Assembly: GCA_949295995.1 (NCBI GenBank)
Contig: CASFNK010000060.1
Span: 1 to 64,000 of the forward strand
Reading direction: 5' to 3'
Length of the DNA stretch: 64,000 nt
From: an uncultured Pseudomonadota bacterium
GTDB lineage: Bacteria; Pseudomonadota; Alphaproteobacteria; RF32; CAG-239
Below are positions 1-7,850 of this stretch, in pieces. The stretch's first letter is position 1, and every line of letters begins with the position of its first letter. The notes under the pieces are model-generated. The model did no database searches, was not told the DNA's origin, and worked only from the letters and a program-made list of their open reading frames with translations. Position numbers and translations under genes: made by a program.

Positions 1-70
1 ATAAAAAAACTCCTTTGCTTTTGTTAGACTTGTGCCAAACCGTCTAACTTACTTTAGCAAAGGAGTTTTT
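1..70. terminator. Nested terminator hairpin at window start
   Basis: An outer stem pairs AAAACTCCTTTGCT (from about 6) with AGCAAAGGAGTTTT (ending about 68) and is followed by a T run. A smaller inner stem, GTTAGAC with GTCTAAC, sits in the loop. The outer stem has A and T runs on both sides, so it could work in both directions. The gene it ends lies outside the window. Confidence 0.7.
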
Positions 71-96
71 TATCTGTAAAGCTATAAGCTCTCCGG

Positions 97-122
97 AACT
101 ACCGGCCTAGCCGGTAGTTTTC
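97..122 (+). terminator. Short GC-rich hairpin with T tail
   Basis: The 10-bp stem AACTACCGGC / GCCGGTAGTT has a 3-base loop and is followed by TTTTC. It looks like a second rho-independent terminator for a plus-strand gene entering from outside the window. Confidence 0.55.
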
Positions 123-130
123 TTGTTACA

Positions 131-163
131 AAAAAAGAGCCGATATAAAATCGGCTCTTTTGC
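131..163 (-). terminator. Terminator of the membrane protein gene at 174-716
   Basis: A 12-bp perfect stem, AAAAGAGCCGAT / ATCGGCTCTTTT, has a 5-base loop and A/T tails on both sides. It lies 10 bases beyond the stop of the minus-strand gene, so it probably ends that transcript. Confidence 0.75.
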
Positions 164-173
164 TTTTTATCGC

Positions 174-716
174 TTAAAAAGTGTATAAGTCAGCCCCTAC
201 TTCACCTGCTTTTTGACAAAGCGGAAAATAATAAAAATAGGTGCTGACAAGGACTAATGCTATAACCGGAACAGCCACTTTCTCAAACGGAAAATGAGCG
301 TGTCCGCCATTTTTCGCTTTCATCCATTGATAAAAATCTGATGACCAAAGCATTACCAATGCGCCGATAATGGTGCTGAACAAAAACGGATCAATATAAA
401 AAATACCTATCACTTGAGCATTATAAGGAATTTCACTGATATAAACAAAACCAATCATAGCAACGCTGATAATTTGTATCAACCAATCACGTCCCTTAAA
501 TACCCAGCCTTTAGAATCAAACCATTTGATGGTCCAAAAACCAATCATTACAAGCATAGCGCCCGCCCAAACACCGACAACACTGTCATCGACGCCTAAC
601 TGTCTGGCAATTTCCAAGGATGCGCCAACAGCAACCGTACAAACAGCACATGCTGGGTTTGCATAAGCAGGAAAAGCCAGCACAAGGCTAAACAAAACGA
701 GCAATGAGATAATCAT
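174..716 (-). CDS. Small polytopic membrane protein with signal peptide and CxxC
   Basis: I do not recognise a characterised family. The 180-residue product begins with a cleavable-looking signal peptide (cleavage near residue 19, AYA-NPA). A CAVC dithiol motif follows at residues 23-26, on the exported side. Three or four more hydrophobic segments lie at about 46-64, 82-96, 105-125 and 150-168. An internal ATG at 716 was chosen over the upstream one at 740 because AGAAAGGA precedes it at the usual spacing. The gene stands alone with its own promoter and terminator. The CxxC at the membrane surface could serve redox or metal chemistry, but that is only inference. Confidence 0.75.
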   Translation of the reverse strand: MIISLLVLFSLVLAFPAYANPACAVCTVAVGASLEIARQLGVDDSVVGVWAGAMLVMIGFWTIKWFDSKGWVFKGRDWLIQIISVAMIGFVYISEIPYNAQVIGIFYIDPFLFSTIIGALVMLWSSDFYQWMKAKNGGHAHFPFEKVAVPVIALVLVSTYFYYFPLCQKAGEVGADLYTF

Positions 717-754
717 ATTGTATCCTTTCTTATATATCAATCTTCATACATAAT

Positions 755-781
755 ATAAATACTATATAGTAAAATAGTCAA
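755..781 (-). promoter_or_regulatory. Sigma70-type promoter of the 174-716 gene
   Basis: On the minus strand TTGACT (776-781) is followed, 17 bases later, by TTATAT. The -35 lies inside one copy of a 13-bp direct repeat whose other copy is at 950-962. Confidence 0.5.
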
Positions 782-962
782 GTGATTATTCTTTTATTAT
801 ACTTATTATGTTCTCTTATTCCTTAGAATCAACAGACTTTTCTGCTTTATCCTGTTTTTTGTTTTGTTCGCACAAATAGCGTTTAGCTATTTTAAGGGCG
901 TTTTCAAATGTGGAAGCCACTGAGATGGTATGATAATCTATCCCTTATCGTCAAGTGATTAT
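777..962. repeat. 13-bp direct repeat flanking a gene remnant
   Basis: GTCAAGTGATTAT occurs at 777-789 and again at 950-962, 173 bases apart in the same orientation. The stretch between holds the open remnant at 816-944 and nothing else recognised. Such a pair is compatible with a duplication or an old deletion or insertion end-point. Confidence 0.5.
816..944 (-). pseudogene. Possible 5'-truncated gene remnant, 42 codons
   Basis: An open minus-strand frame reads into a polar, Lys/Glu-rich tail (STFENALKIAKRYLCEQNKK) and ends at TAA (816-818). There is no ATG in the frame and an in-frame TAA lies just upstream (945-947). The only possible internal start is GTG, without a ribosome-binding site. 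The composition looks protein-like, so it may be the 3' end of a decayed gene. It accounts for part of the 318-base gap between the first two genes. Confidence 0.3.
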
Positions 963-1034
963 GCACAGATAATTACAATTTTTTTGCGCTTGTGTTTTTC
1001 ATGTAATTTTATATATTAACCAATGGAGAAAAAT

Positions 1035-2102
1035 ATGAAGTATTTAATTGATAAAGCTGAAGAATTACATAATCTTAACAAAGAAGAACTTATTGCCTTA
1101 CTGGAAGATGAAACTTATTGTGAAGATTTATTTGCTGCGGCGGACAGAGTTAGGCAGAAATTTGTAGGTGATGAAATCCATTTGCGCGGTTTAATCGAAT
1201 TTTCAAATATTTGCAAAAACAATTGTTGTTATTGCGGTTTGCGGCGAGATAACTCAAACATCAAAAGATATCGTTTATCCGTGCAAGAGATTTTAGAAAC
1301 CGCAGAATTTGGTAAAAGTTTAGGATTTCAAACGCTTGTCTTGCAATCCGGGGAAGATTTGTTTTTCTCTCAAGCTGTTATGATTGAAATTATTAAAAGT
1401 ATTAAATCTCTTGGACTAGCCTTAACCTTGAGTATCGGTGAAAAGTCAAAAGAAGAATACTTAGCCTATCGTCAAGCCGGTGCTGACCGCTTTTTACTTA
1501 GAATCGAAACAACTGATAAAAAACTCTACCAAGAACTTGACCCCGGAATGAATTGGAATATTCGTAAGTCTTGTCTGGATGATATTAAGTCTGTTGGAAT
1601 GGAAGTCGGTTCAGGGTGTTTGGTTGGTTTGCCTGAACAGACCCTATCTTCTTTGGCTGATGATATTTTATTTTTTAAGCAAATTGATGCTGATATGATA
1701 GGTATCGGACCTTTTATTCCTCATCCCGATACCCCGCTCAAAGAAGCTAAAGGAGGTTCTTTCCTCCTTGCGCTGAAAGTTATGGCTCTTACTCGTTTGC
1801 TCTTACCCGATATCAATATTCCGGCAACAACAGCTATGGAAACTCTTGCTTCTAACGGACAAATCAAAGCCTTACAATCCGGTGCCAATGTGGTAATGCC
1901 TAATATTACCCAAGAATCAGTTCGCCGATTTTATCAACTCTATCCCGGTAAATCGGACACAAACTGTGCTTGTGATAATTTTTGGAATGAATTGGAGAAA
2001 AAATATTCCGCAATTGGTCGGCGTATTTCTCAGAATTGCGGGACAAGTCCTCATTTTCTTTCACGCTCTTCTAAATGTTTGGAAAATACTTCAACACCCT
2101 AG
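1035..2102 (+). CDS. hydE: [FeFe]-hydrogenase H-cluster radical SAM maturase HydE
   Basis: HydE is a radical SAM enzyme that, with HydF and HydG, builds the 2Fe subcluster of FeFe hydrogenase in the cytoplasm. The 355-residue product has the CX3CX2C cluster motif at residues 60-67 (C60, C64, C67). It is followed by the family's typical RYRLS and LGFQTLVLQSGED segments, and there is a HydE-like GANVVMPNIT motif near the C-terminus. The length is normal for the family (about 350). I placed the start at the ATG at 1035 because GGAG lies 6 bases before it. The ATG at 1023 overlaps that site and has none of its own. No hydF, hydG or hydrogenase gene is in the window, so the gene stands apart from its partners. 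BioB/HydE-like relatives are the only real alternative. Confidence 0.88.
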   Translation: MKYLIDKAEELHNLNKEELIALLEDETYCEDLFAAADRVRQKFVGDEIHLRGLIEFSNICKNNCCYCGLRRDNSNIKRYRLSVQEILETAEFGKSLGFQTLVLQSGEDLFFSQAVMIEIIKSIKSLGLALTLSIGEKSKEEYLAYRQAGADRFLLRIETTDKKLYQELDPGMNWNIRKSCLDDIKSVGMEVGSGCLVGLPEQTLSSLADDILFFKQIDADMIGIGPFIPHPDTPLKEAKGGSFLLALKVMALTRLLLPDINIPATTAMETLASNGQIKALQSGANVVMPNITQESVRRFYQLYPGKSDTNCACDNFWNELEKKYSAIGRRISQNCGTSPHFLSRSSKCLENTSTP

Positions 2103-2162
2103 AATAAAGCTCTTGAAAATTAATATTTATTGATTTACACCAAGAACCAAAAGTGAGGGAAA

Positions 2163-3530
2163 ATGTCAGAATATTTGAAGCAACTAAAATCTTATATTAA
2201 AGATATTGCCAAATTAGCTTTGCCAATTACTACGGCATTTGTGGCTATGGGCTTGATGGGTATTGTTGATACAATGATCGTCGGTAATTATAATACCGAC
2301 CAATTGGCCTATATAGGTTTGGCAAATTCGGTTTTTGTCGTGCTCTTTACTATTCCTATCGGCTTACTGCAAGGTGTACTGATTAAGTCTTCACAAAAAT
2401 TCGGGGCTCATAAATTCCAATCAACCGGTAAAATATATCACGAAGGACGCAAATATTCGTTTCTTTTAGCTACTATTTTTACTTTGCTTGGTATTCAAGG
2501 TGAAACCATTCTTCGCCTTCTCGGACAAGATGATGATATGGTCAAACATGGTGGCGAAGTGTTACGCGTGTTTGTGTTTTCCATTCCCTTTATTTTAATG
2601 TATGTTAATGCCAATTTCTTTTTACAGTCTATTCGCAGACCTTATGTCGGTATGTATGGTATTATTGCCGCGAATGTCTTGAATATCATTATCAATCCGA
2701 TTTTGGTGTATGGAAAATTTGGTATTCCCGAATTAGGAGCTATCGGTTCGGCAACATCAACTTTGATTGTACGTATCTTTTTGGCGGCATATATCCTGTT
2801 TTATATTCATAGAATGCGTAAAAATCCAAAACTTAATAAGCGTTTTGGTTTGGATAGAAGTTATGGTACTTGGTGGAATGATAGTGTCAGGACTCGTAAA
2901 ATCGGTTATGGTATTGCCATTATGACCATTGCTACAAATGGTTCTTTCTCTTTGGTGAGTACTTTTGCCGGTTGGATGGGACAACATACCATGGCTACTT
3001 TTGTAATCATGATTAATGTCAGTACTTTGTTATTTATGATTTGTTTTTCTATCTCTCAAGCAACGTCTATTGTTGTGGCTAATGCGTTTGGGCGAAAAGA
3101 CCGTCAAGGAATTTTAATCGCGACCAATGCCGGATATGTCATCTCTCTAACGACTATTCTTACTCTTATTGCCATTTTACATACTTTTCCGAATCAGGTC
3201 TTTGGTATTTTTACTAATGATGAAAGCGTCATTAGTGTTATCAATGGTTTGCTCTTCTATGTGCTGGCGGATTTGTTTATTGATGCCCTGCCCTTAAATA
3301 TAAATGGAGCATTGAATGGTCGCGGAGACGTTAAAATTCCAACCATTAATCAAGTTATTTCGTTTTTGGGTGTGCGTGTTTGGGCTTGCTACTTCTTTGC
3401 CTTTACATTGGGGCTAGGATTGAAAGGTTTACCTATCGGATTGGCTTGCGGAGGATTGTCTTCTCTTATTCTTAATACGTTGCGCTTTGGCTATCTTATC
3501 CGTCGTGATAAAATTGAAGGTTTGCGATAA
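2163..3530 (+). CDS. MATE family multidrug/Na+ antiporter (first copy)
   Basis: The 455-residue inner-membrane protein has about 12 hydrophobic segments in two similar halves, with the MATE signature GLMGIVDTMIVGNY in the first helix pair. The family exports cationic drugs, dyes or metabolites using Na+ or H+ gradients, but the substrate cannot be read from sequence. A GAGGG site precedes the ATG at normal spacing. It lies 60 bases downstream of hydE and could be co-transcribed, although I see no functional link. It is clearly different in sequence from the second MATE protein at 32675-34021. Confidence 0.88.
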   Translation: MSEYLKQLKSYIKDIAKLALPITTAFVAMGLMGIVDTMIVGNYNTDQLAYIGLANSVFVVLFTIPIGLLQGVLIKSSQKFGAHKFQSTGKIYHEGRKYSFLLATIFTLLGIQGETILRLLGQDDDMVKHGGEVLRVFVFSIPFILMYVNANFFLQSIRRPYVGMYGIIAANVLNIIINPILVYGKFGIPELGAIGSATSTLIVRIFLAAYILFYIHRMRKNPKLNKRFGLDRSYGTWWNDSVRTRKIGYGIAIMTIATNGSFSLVSTFAGWMGQHTMATFVIMINVSTLLFMICFSISQATSIVVANAFGRKDRQGILIATNAGYVISLTTILTLIAILHTFPNQVFGIFTNDESVISVINGLLFYVLADLFIDALPLNINGALNGRGDVKIPTINQVISFLGVRVWACYFFAFTLGLGLKGLPIGLACGGLSSLILNTLRFGYLIRRDKIEGLR

Positions 3531-3617
3531 AAATGTGATTTTCTTTCTTTTTTGTCTAGACATTTTGTAAAAAAGGTGTTAACCATCTTTTTGAAAATGT
3601 CTTATTTTTTCTATTAT

Positions 3618-4193
3618 ATGTTTAAAAAGTTCTTGTTGACTGGTCTGGTCATGGCCGCAGTCTGCTGTTTGCTATCGTGTAATGGCGGACAGGATAAACA
3701 AACTTTGAGCCAAGTTCAGTTTGAGAACTATCGCTCAATTAAAGAAGTGGCGGAAGGTAAATCTTTAGATCGAACTAAGTTTGTCTTACCAAAAGATGAT
3801 GCTTCGTTCGGTAAAAAGCTTTACTCCGAAAAGACTATCTGTTTTACGGATGTTACCTCTGATGAGTTCGGGGCCAGAACGTGTACCGCTGATATCTATG
3901 AAAATGGTGTCAGTATTGAAGTAGATGGTCATAAGAGCTATTTTGATGCCGCCGGTATGGAAATGCTTCCTCAGAACAGAGAATTTACCATAACGGCTAT
4001 GCCTTCTGATATTCCTGGGGCTCCTTGGCAGCCCGCTATTGTGATGTTGGAGAATGAAACTTCTTATTGGGTTTATACTTCACTCTATAATAAAAGAGAT
4101 TTTGCTCATAGGAAAACTCAACGTATTGAAGGTTGGTATTGGGAATATGCAAAAAAACAAGGATATAAATATAATGTCCTGCTTCTAAATTAA
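3618..4193 (+). CDS. Small lipoprotein, member 1 of a paralogous trio
   Basis: I do not recognise the family. The 191-residue product begins with a lipoprotein signal (FKKFLLTGLVMAAVCC, then LLSC with Cys as the likely lipidated residue). The body shares a pattern with the next two genes: D-x-FG-x3-4-C-x-A-x3-Y-x2-G, then VDG, then an aromatic stretch and a PAIV-type motif. The start at 3618 was preferred over 3552 because the lipoprotein signal begins there. No Shine-Dalgarno site precedes it, and the upstream region is very AT-rich, as for the next two genes and as is usual in Bacteroidota. The protein probably sits on a membrane facing the periplasm or outside. Confidence 0.65.
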   Translation: MFKKFLLTGLVMAAVCCLLSCNGGQDKQTLSQVQFENYRSIKEVAEGKSLDRTKFVLPKDDASFGKKLYSEKTICFTDVTSDEFGARTCTADIYENGVSIEVDGHKSYFDAAGMEMLPQNREFTITAMPSDIPGAPWQPAIVMLENETSYWVYTSLYNKRDFAHRKTQRIEGWYWEYAKKQGYKYNVLLLN

Positions 4194-4223
4194 ATTTATT
4201 TTATTTTTAATTATGATATGATT

Positions 4224-4754
4224 ATGAAAAAAGTGATATATTTCTTGGTAGTAATCGTTTGCTTGGCAGGATGTAATTCCTCTTCAACCAAGCAATATGT
4301 GATTGATAAAGTAAATTCTGATTTGGAAAAGGCCGTTAGGTTGATTTATATGACAGATACAGATAATTCTCTGGATTTGTCTCAATGTCATCCAATCGAT
4401 TACTTTAGAACACTCACCCCTCCAGATGATTTTGGCGATATGTATGAATGTGTTGCCATTCGTTATCAAGAGGGTCTTCTCTTTTCGGTGGATGGTAGTT
4501 TAGCCGTATATTTCTTTGATAATGATAAATTAAAGAAACAAAATGGTATTTTTTCTGCCGTTCCGACGAAAGATAACTATTGGCTCCCTGCAATTATTAC
4601 CTCGGATGGAAAATCTGCCGGTTATGAATGTGTTGCCAATGGTACTAATTCTATCTATTATATAGTCGGATTAGAACAACAAAAATTAAAATTGGAAGAT
4701 ATGGGGGTTAAATATAATCCTTTCAGACTTCCCTTAGTTGAACCAAGTAAATAA
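4224..4754 (+). CDS. Small lipoprotein, member 2 of a paralogous trio
   Basis: The 176-residue product begins MKKVIYFLVVIVCLAGC, a clear lipoprotein signal with lipobox LAGC. The family is unknown. It aligns loosely with both neighbours: DDFG followed by C-x-A-x2-Y, then a FSVDG motif, an YFF stretch and WLPAII. The start was placed at 4224 rather than 4218 because the signal peptide fits better. Neither start has a ribosome-binding site. It lies 30 bases after member 1 and 10 bases before member 3, so the three are almost certainly one transcript. The role is unknown; a lipid-anchored surface or periplasmic protein is likely. Confidence 0.65.
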   Translation: MKKVIYFLVVIVCLAGCNSSSTKQYVIDKVNSDLEKAVRLIYMTDTDNSLDLSQCHPIDYFRTLTPPDDFGDMYECVAIRYQEGLLFSVDGSLAVYFFDNDKLKKQNGIFSAVPTKDNYWLPAIITSDGKSAGYECVANGTNSIYYIVGLEQQKLKLEDMGVKYNPFRLPLVEPSK

Positions 4755-4764
4755 AAAAAGCATT

Positions 4765-5406
4765 ATGAAAACAAAATTGTTTATGGTAGGTCTGGTCATG
4801 GCCGCTGCCGTTGTGTGTCTGTCTTGTGGAAACACAAAAGAAAAAAAGTTAAAGGAAATTGCTGATGGTGTCGAACAATTAGAACAAGACATCAAAAATC
4901 GGCCAGTTCCGGATGATAAGGTGTTAATTAATACTGTCTTGTATCAAATTTCTGATACAAGAAAGATTTATAATCACCGTGGCATGGAAACCGATGTCCC
5001 TGACTTCGGTCATGATGTGATTACATACAGACGCATTTTGTTTCCAAAAGAAGCAGGTGGTTTTGAGGTCGGTTATTTGGTTAAAACCTCATTAGGTGTA
5101 GTGTTACAGTCCAATAAATCTTTCTATTTCTATAATGCGTTAGCCTTGACTGGTGATATTATAGATATTTATACAGTCGTTGGCGTCATTATGAAAGATG
5201 GAACTCTTGTTCCTGCAAGAGTTACCATTCCAGGGAACGATAATCCGATTATGTGGAAATGTAAGGATACTGACGTGTTGACCTTTGAACCATTGCTGAA
5301 AGTAGATCTCAAGCTTAGTTATACAGTAAAACAACTGAAAGATTACTGTAAGGCGCACGGTTTAAAAGCTGATGCCGTCCCTTACCTCTTCTTTACTGAT
5401 GATTAA
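4765..5406 (+). CDS. Small lipoprotein, member 3 of a paralogous trio
   Basis: The 213-residue product has the lipoprotein signal MKTKLFMVGLVMAAAVVCLSC. The DNA coding for the GLVMAA part is nearly identical to that in member 1, which supports descent by duplication. The mature part is charged, with a VPARV motif that matches the PAIV and PAII motifs of the other two. The function is unknown. The ATG at 4765 was chosen over 4738 since the latter falls inside the previous gene and would bury the signal. No Shine-Dalgarno site is visible. A strong terminator follows at 5422. Confidence 0.65.
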   Translation: MKTKLFMVGLVMAAAVVCLSCGNTKEKKLKEIADGVEQLEQDIKNRPVPDDKVLINTVLYQISDTRKIYNHRGMETDVPDFGHDVITYRRILFPKEAGGFEVGYLVKTSLGVVLQSNKSFYFYNALALTGDIIDIYTVVGVIMKDGTLVPARVTIPGNDNPIMWKCKDTDVLTFEPLLKVDLKLSYTVKQLKDYCKAHGLKADAVPYLFFTDD

Positions 5407-5421
5407 TCGCTTTTAAATATG

Positions 5422-5456
5422 CAAAACCCCAAATGAGAAAATCATTTGGGGTTTTG
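5422..5456. terminator. Bidirectional terminator between lipoprotein trio and flavodiiron gene
   Basis: A long perfect stem, CAAAACCCCAAATGA / TCATTTGGGGTTTTG, has a 5-base loop and A/T-rich flanks. It sits between the ends of two convergent transcripts and can serve both. Confidence 0.85.
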
Positions 5457-5467
5457 TTTGAATTAAC

Positions 5468-6649
5468 TTATTTGGCTATAAGCTCTTTTACTCTTTCTTT
5501 TAATTTTTCCAAAATGTCTGATTTTGGTGTATATTTTTCTTCAAAAGGTTCAACCGTGGTCCAGCCCAAGTCTTCATATACGGCTTGAATTTGTTTTATG
5601 ACGCCTGGTTTCCAACCATACGAGCCAAAGCACATCGCTGTTTTATTTTTGGGAGCTAAACCATGCATATAAGTTACAAAAGCAGCGACTCTTGGGAAAA
5701 GTTGATTGTTTAAGGTCGGGTTTCCGATGACAACATATTTGGCATCTAAAAAGTCAACCATTACTTCTGAAACATTTTTTACCGATAAGCAATGTTTTAC
5801 AACCGGAATGCCTGCGGCTTGGAATTCTCCCATAATCGTTTCAGCCATGGTTGCAGTTGCACCCCACATGGTGTCATAAACAATTACGGCTTTTCCTTCA
5901 TTCTTGCCGCTAGCCCATTTGGCATAAGCGTTCAAAATCGCCGATACTTCTTCTTTGCCAGACCAGATACAACCATGAGACGGTGCAATCATTTCAATAT
6001 CCAACCCCATTGAGCCTGCCGTATCCAAAGCCTTTTCAGCCTGAGCACCGTATGGGAACAAAATATTGGCATAGTAGCTCTTTGCTTCTTGCATAACGCA
6101 ATCAAACGGAGCATCTTTTACAAACAAGGCATCGGTAGCGTAGTGTTGACCGAATCCGTCGTTAGACAAGAGAAGTTTGTCTTCCTTAACATAAGTCATC
6201 ATCGAATCCGGCCAGTGCAACATCGGCGTGGTCATGAAAGCCAAGGTTCTTTTACCGATATTTAAGGTATCGCCTGATTTAATGATTTGATAATTCCAGC
6301 CAGTAGTATCAAAATGGGCTTCCAAAGCCATTTTTCCGGCAGAGTTGGTAACAATTACTGCTTGCGGAGCTAATTTCATTAATTCAGGGATATTGCCGGA
6401 GTGATCCATTTCAACGTGGTTGACAACAATGTAGCTGATTTTGCTGAAATCGACCACGCTCTTAATACGAGCAATGTTTTCGTGCGACATATAATATTTT
6501 ACGCCATCAACCAATGTGATTTTATCATCCATAATCAAATAGGCGTTATAGGTCGAGCCGTGGGGTGTGCTGTAACCGTGGAATTCTTTTAAGTTCCAAT
6601 CCTTAACCCCTACCCAATAGATATCTTTTTTGATTTCAACCGCTTTCAT
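5468..6649 (-). CDS. Flavodiiron protein (oxygen/NO reductase, FprA type)
   Basis: Flavodiiron proteins reduce O2 to water, or NO to N2O, in the cytoplasm of anaerobes and receive electrons from rubredoxin-like partners. The 393-residue product has an N-terminal metallo-beta-lactamase-like di-iron domain with H-x-E-x-D-H (H78, E80, D82, H83) and further ligands in MLHWPDSM and PSHGCIW. A C-terminal flavodoxin domain begins near VIVYDTMWGATATMAETI. This is the normal two-domain size. The start at 6649 has AAAGGAG just upstream; the ATG at 6718 does not. The gene is divergent from the PerR-like regulator and rubrerythrin, with operator-like palindromes in the gap, so peroxide- or iron-responsive control is likely. 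Confidence 0.92.
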   Translation of the reverse strand: MKAVEIKKDIYWVGVKDWNLKEFHGYSTPHGSTYNAYLIMDDKITLVDGVKYYMSHENIARIKSVVDFSKISYIVVNHVEMDHSGNIPELMKLAPQAVIVTNSAGKMALEAHFDTTGWNYQIIKSGDTLNIGKRTLAFMTTPMLHWPDSMMTYVKEDKLLLSNDGFGQHYATDALFVKDAPFDCVMQEAKSYYANILFPYGAQAEKALDTAGSMGLDIEMIAPSHGCIWSGKEEVSAILNAYAKWASGKNEGKAVIVYDTMWGATATMAETIMGEFQAAGIPVVKHCLSVKNVSEVMVDFLDAKYVVIGNPTLNNQLFPRVAAFVTYMHGLAPKNKTAMCFGSYGWKPGVIKQIQAVYEDLGWTTVEPFEEKYTPKSDILEKLKERVKELIAK

Positions 6650-6701
6650 GGTCTTCTCCTTTAATATTGTTAAAATGTTGTTATATACATAATCCCTAAA
6701 A

Positions 6702-6720
6702 TTATGATTGACAATCATAA
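6702..6720. promoter_or_regulatory. 19-bp palindromic PerR/Fur-type operator
   Basis: TTATGATTG-A-CAATCATAA is a perfect inverted repeat with a one-base centre. It lies in the gap between the divergent flavodiiron and PerR-like genes. Its AT-rich 9-1-9 shape resembles Fur and PerR boxes. It is the best candidate for control of both transcripts. Confidence 0.7.
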
Positions 6721-6743
6721 AAATTTAGCTATAAACAAAAATA

Positions 6744-6754
6744 ATAATCATTAT
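6744..6754. promoter_or_regulatory. Second PerR-box core, ATAAT-C-ATTAT
   Basis: ATAATCATTAT is a perfect 11-bp inverted repeat with a one-base centre and matches the core of the known PerR box (TTATAATNATTATAA). It lies 19 bases before the start of the regulator gene, consistent with autorepression. Confidence 0.6.
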
Positions 6755-6772
6755 CAATTTTATGAGCGAGTT

Positions 6773-7153
6773 ATGAAATATTCAAAACAAAGAGAGCTTA
6801 TTCTGAAAACTTTGCAAGAAAATGTTATTCATCCCACAGCGGATGAGATATATAACATTGCTCGTCAAGAAATGCCCTCTTTGAGTTTGGCAACCGTTTA
6901 TCGCAATCTTAATCAATTGGCTGAAAATAATGTCATTCGCAAGATTGAAAGTTTGGATGGTTCGGTGCATTTTGACCATAACTTGTGCAATCATTATCAT
7001 TTTATTTGCACTCAGTGCCATAAGGTTTATGATGTGCCTTATGACGTGGCTCCTGATTTGGCTGATAAGGTTTTGGCTAAAACAGGTTTATTAGTTGAAA
7101 ATTTTGATATTTCCTTTAAGGGAATTTGTCAAAACTGCAAAAAGTTTAATTAA
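6773..7153 (+). CDS. Fur-family regulator, PerR-like
   Basis: The 126-residue product has the Fur-family layout: an N-terminal winged helix with SLATVYRNLNQLAENN as the recognition region (about residues 38-53), then a metal-binding dimer domain. His-rich VHFDHN and NHYHF segments (about 65-77) supply regulatory metal ligands. Two CxxC pairs at C79-C82 and C119-C122 form the structural zinc site. The short N-terminus and linkage to oxygen-defence genes favour a peroxide regulator (PerR) over an iron regulator (Fur), but sequence alone does not settle it. The start at 6773 is preceded by GAGCGAG and aligns with family N-termini. The gene is followed after 26 bases by rubrerythrin, probably in one operon. 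Confidence 0.88.
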   Translation: MKYSKQRELILKTLQENVIHPTADEIYNIARQEMPSLSLATVYRNLNQLAENNVIRKIESLDGSVHFDHNLCNHYHFICTQCHKVYDVPYDVAPDLADKVLAKTGLLVENFDISFKGICQNCKKFN

Positions 7154-7179
7154 CGTTCTAACATATAAGGAGAAAAAAT

Positions 7180-7719
7180 ATGGAACTTAAAGGCTCTAAG
7201 ACCGAGAAAAACTTAATGGATGCTTTTGCCGGCGAATCTATGGCTCGCAATAAGTACACCTACTATGCTTCTAAAGCAAAAAAAGAAGGCTACAATATTA
7301 TTGCCGACAAGTTTGAACAAACCGCTAACAATGAAAAAGAACATGCTAAAATTTGGTTCAAACTTTTGCATGACGGTCAAGTTCCTGATACTATGACCAA
7401 CCTCAAAGATGCAGCAGCCGGTGAGCACTATGAATGGACCGATATGTATGACCGTATGGCTAAAGAAGCTCATGAAGAAGGTTTCACCAAAATTGCTTTC
7501 TTGTTTGAGCAAGTTGCTAAAATCGAAAAAGGTCATGAAGAAAGATATAATGCTTTGCTCAATTCTTTGGTTGAAGGCAAAATCTTTGAACGTCCGACTA
7601 AAGTTATTTGGGAATGCGCTAACTGCGGACATCGTGTTGAGAGCCCGAAAGCTCCTGAGAAATGCCCAGTTTGCGACCATCCGCAAGCTTATTTCTTTGA
7701 ATTGCAAGAACAGTGGTAG
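7180..7719 (+). CDS. rbr: Rubrerythrin (NADH peroxidase of anaerobes)
   Basis: Rubrerythrin reduces hydrogen peroxide in the cytoplasm with a di-iron centre and a rubredoxin-type Fe(Cys)4 site. The 179-residue product has the ferritin-like four-helix domain (about 1-135), with E-x-x-H pairs in [22 protein letters not shown] and [12 protein letters not shown]-terminal rubredoxin domain carries C146-x2-C149 and C162-x2-C165. The length is standard. AAGGAG lies 9 bases before the ATG. It is downstream of the PerR-like gene and opposite the flavodiiron gene, a classic oxygen-defence set. The stop codon falls inside the first unit of an 18-bp tandem repeat described separately. Confidence 0.95.
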   Translation: MELKGSKTEKNLMDAFAGESMARNKYTYYASKAKKEGYNIIADKFEQTANNEKEHAKIWFKLLHDGQVPDTMTNLKDAAAGEHYEWTDMYDRMAKEAHEEGFTKIAFLFEQVAKIEKGHEERYNALLNSLVEGKIFERPTKVIWECANCGHRVESPKAPEKCPVCDHPQAYFFELQEQW

Positions 7720-7764
7720 CACCACAGGCAGTGGTAGCAGTGGCGGCGCCACAGGCACGTGGTT
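7711..7764. repeat. GC-rich 18-bp-period repeat at the rubrerythrin 3' end
   Basis: Three 18-base steps start with CAGTGGTAGCACCACAGG (7711-7728), CAGTGGTAGCAGTGGCGG (7729-7746) and a diverged third. A 6-1-6 palindrome, GTGGCG-G-CGCCAC, lies at 7740-7752. The block is far richer in G and C than its surroundings and includes the rubrerythrin stop codon. The TGGTAGC word and 18-base period recur after the tRNA gene at 43735. Confidence 0.5.
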
Positions 7765-7814
7765 GTATTGCGGACTGCTATTGTAGTTTGCAAATTATGA
7801 GTTAACCCAAACAA

Positions 7815-7850
7815 AAACCGTTCAGATGTTAAGTCTGAACGGTTTCTTTT
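7815..7850. terminator. Terminator downstream of rubrerythrin
   Basis: The 12-bp perfect stem AAACCGTTCAGA / TCTGAACGGTTT has a 7-base loop and is followed by a T-rich tract. It probably ends the PerR-rubrerythrin transcript, and may also serve the convergent small lipoprotein gene. Confidence 0.85.

Noticed and set aside
7213-7758. Long open frames on the minus strand of rubrerythrin and a plus-frame shadow through to 7786
   Set aside because: Composition follows the rubrerythrin codons in other frames and there is no start signal; shadow of a strong gene.
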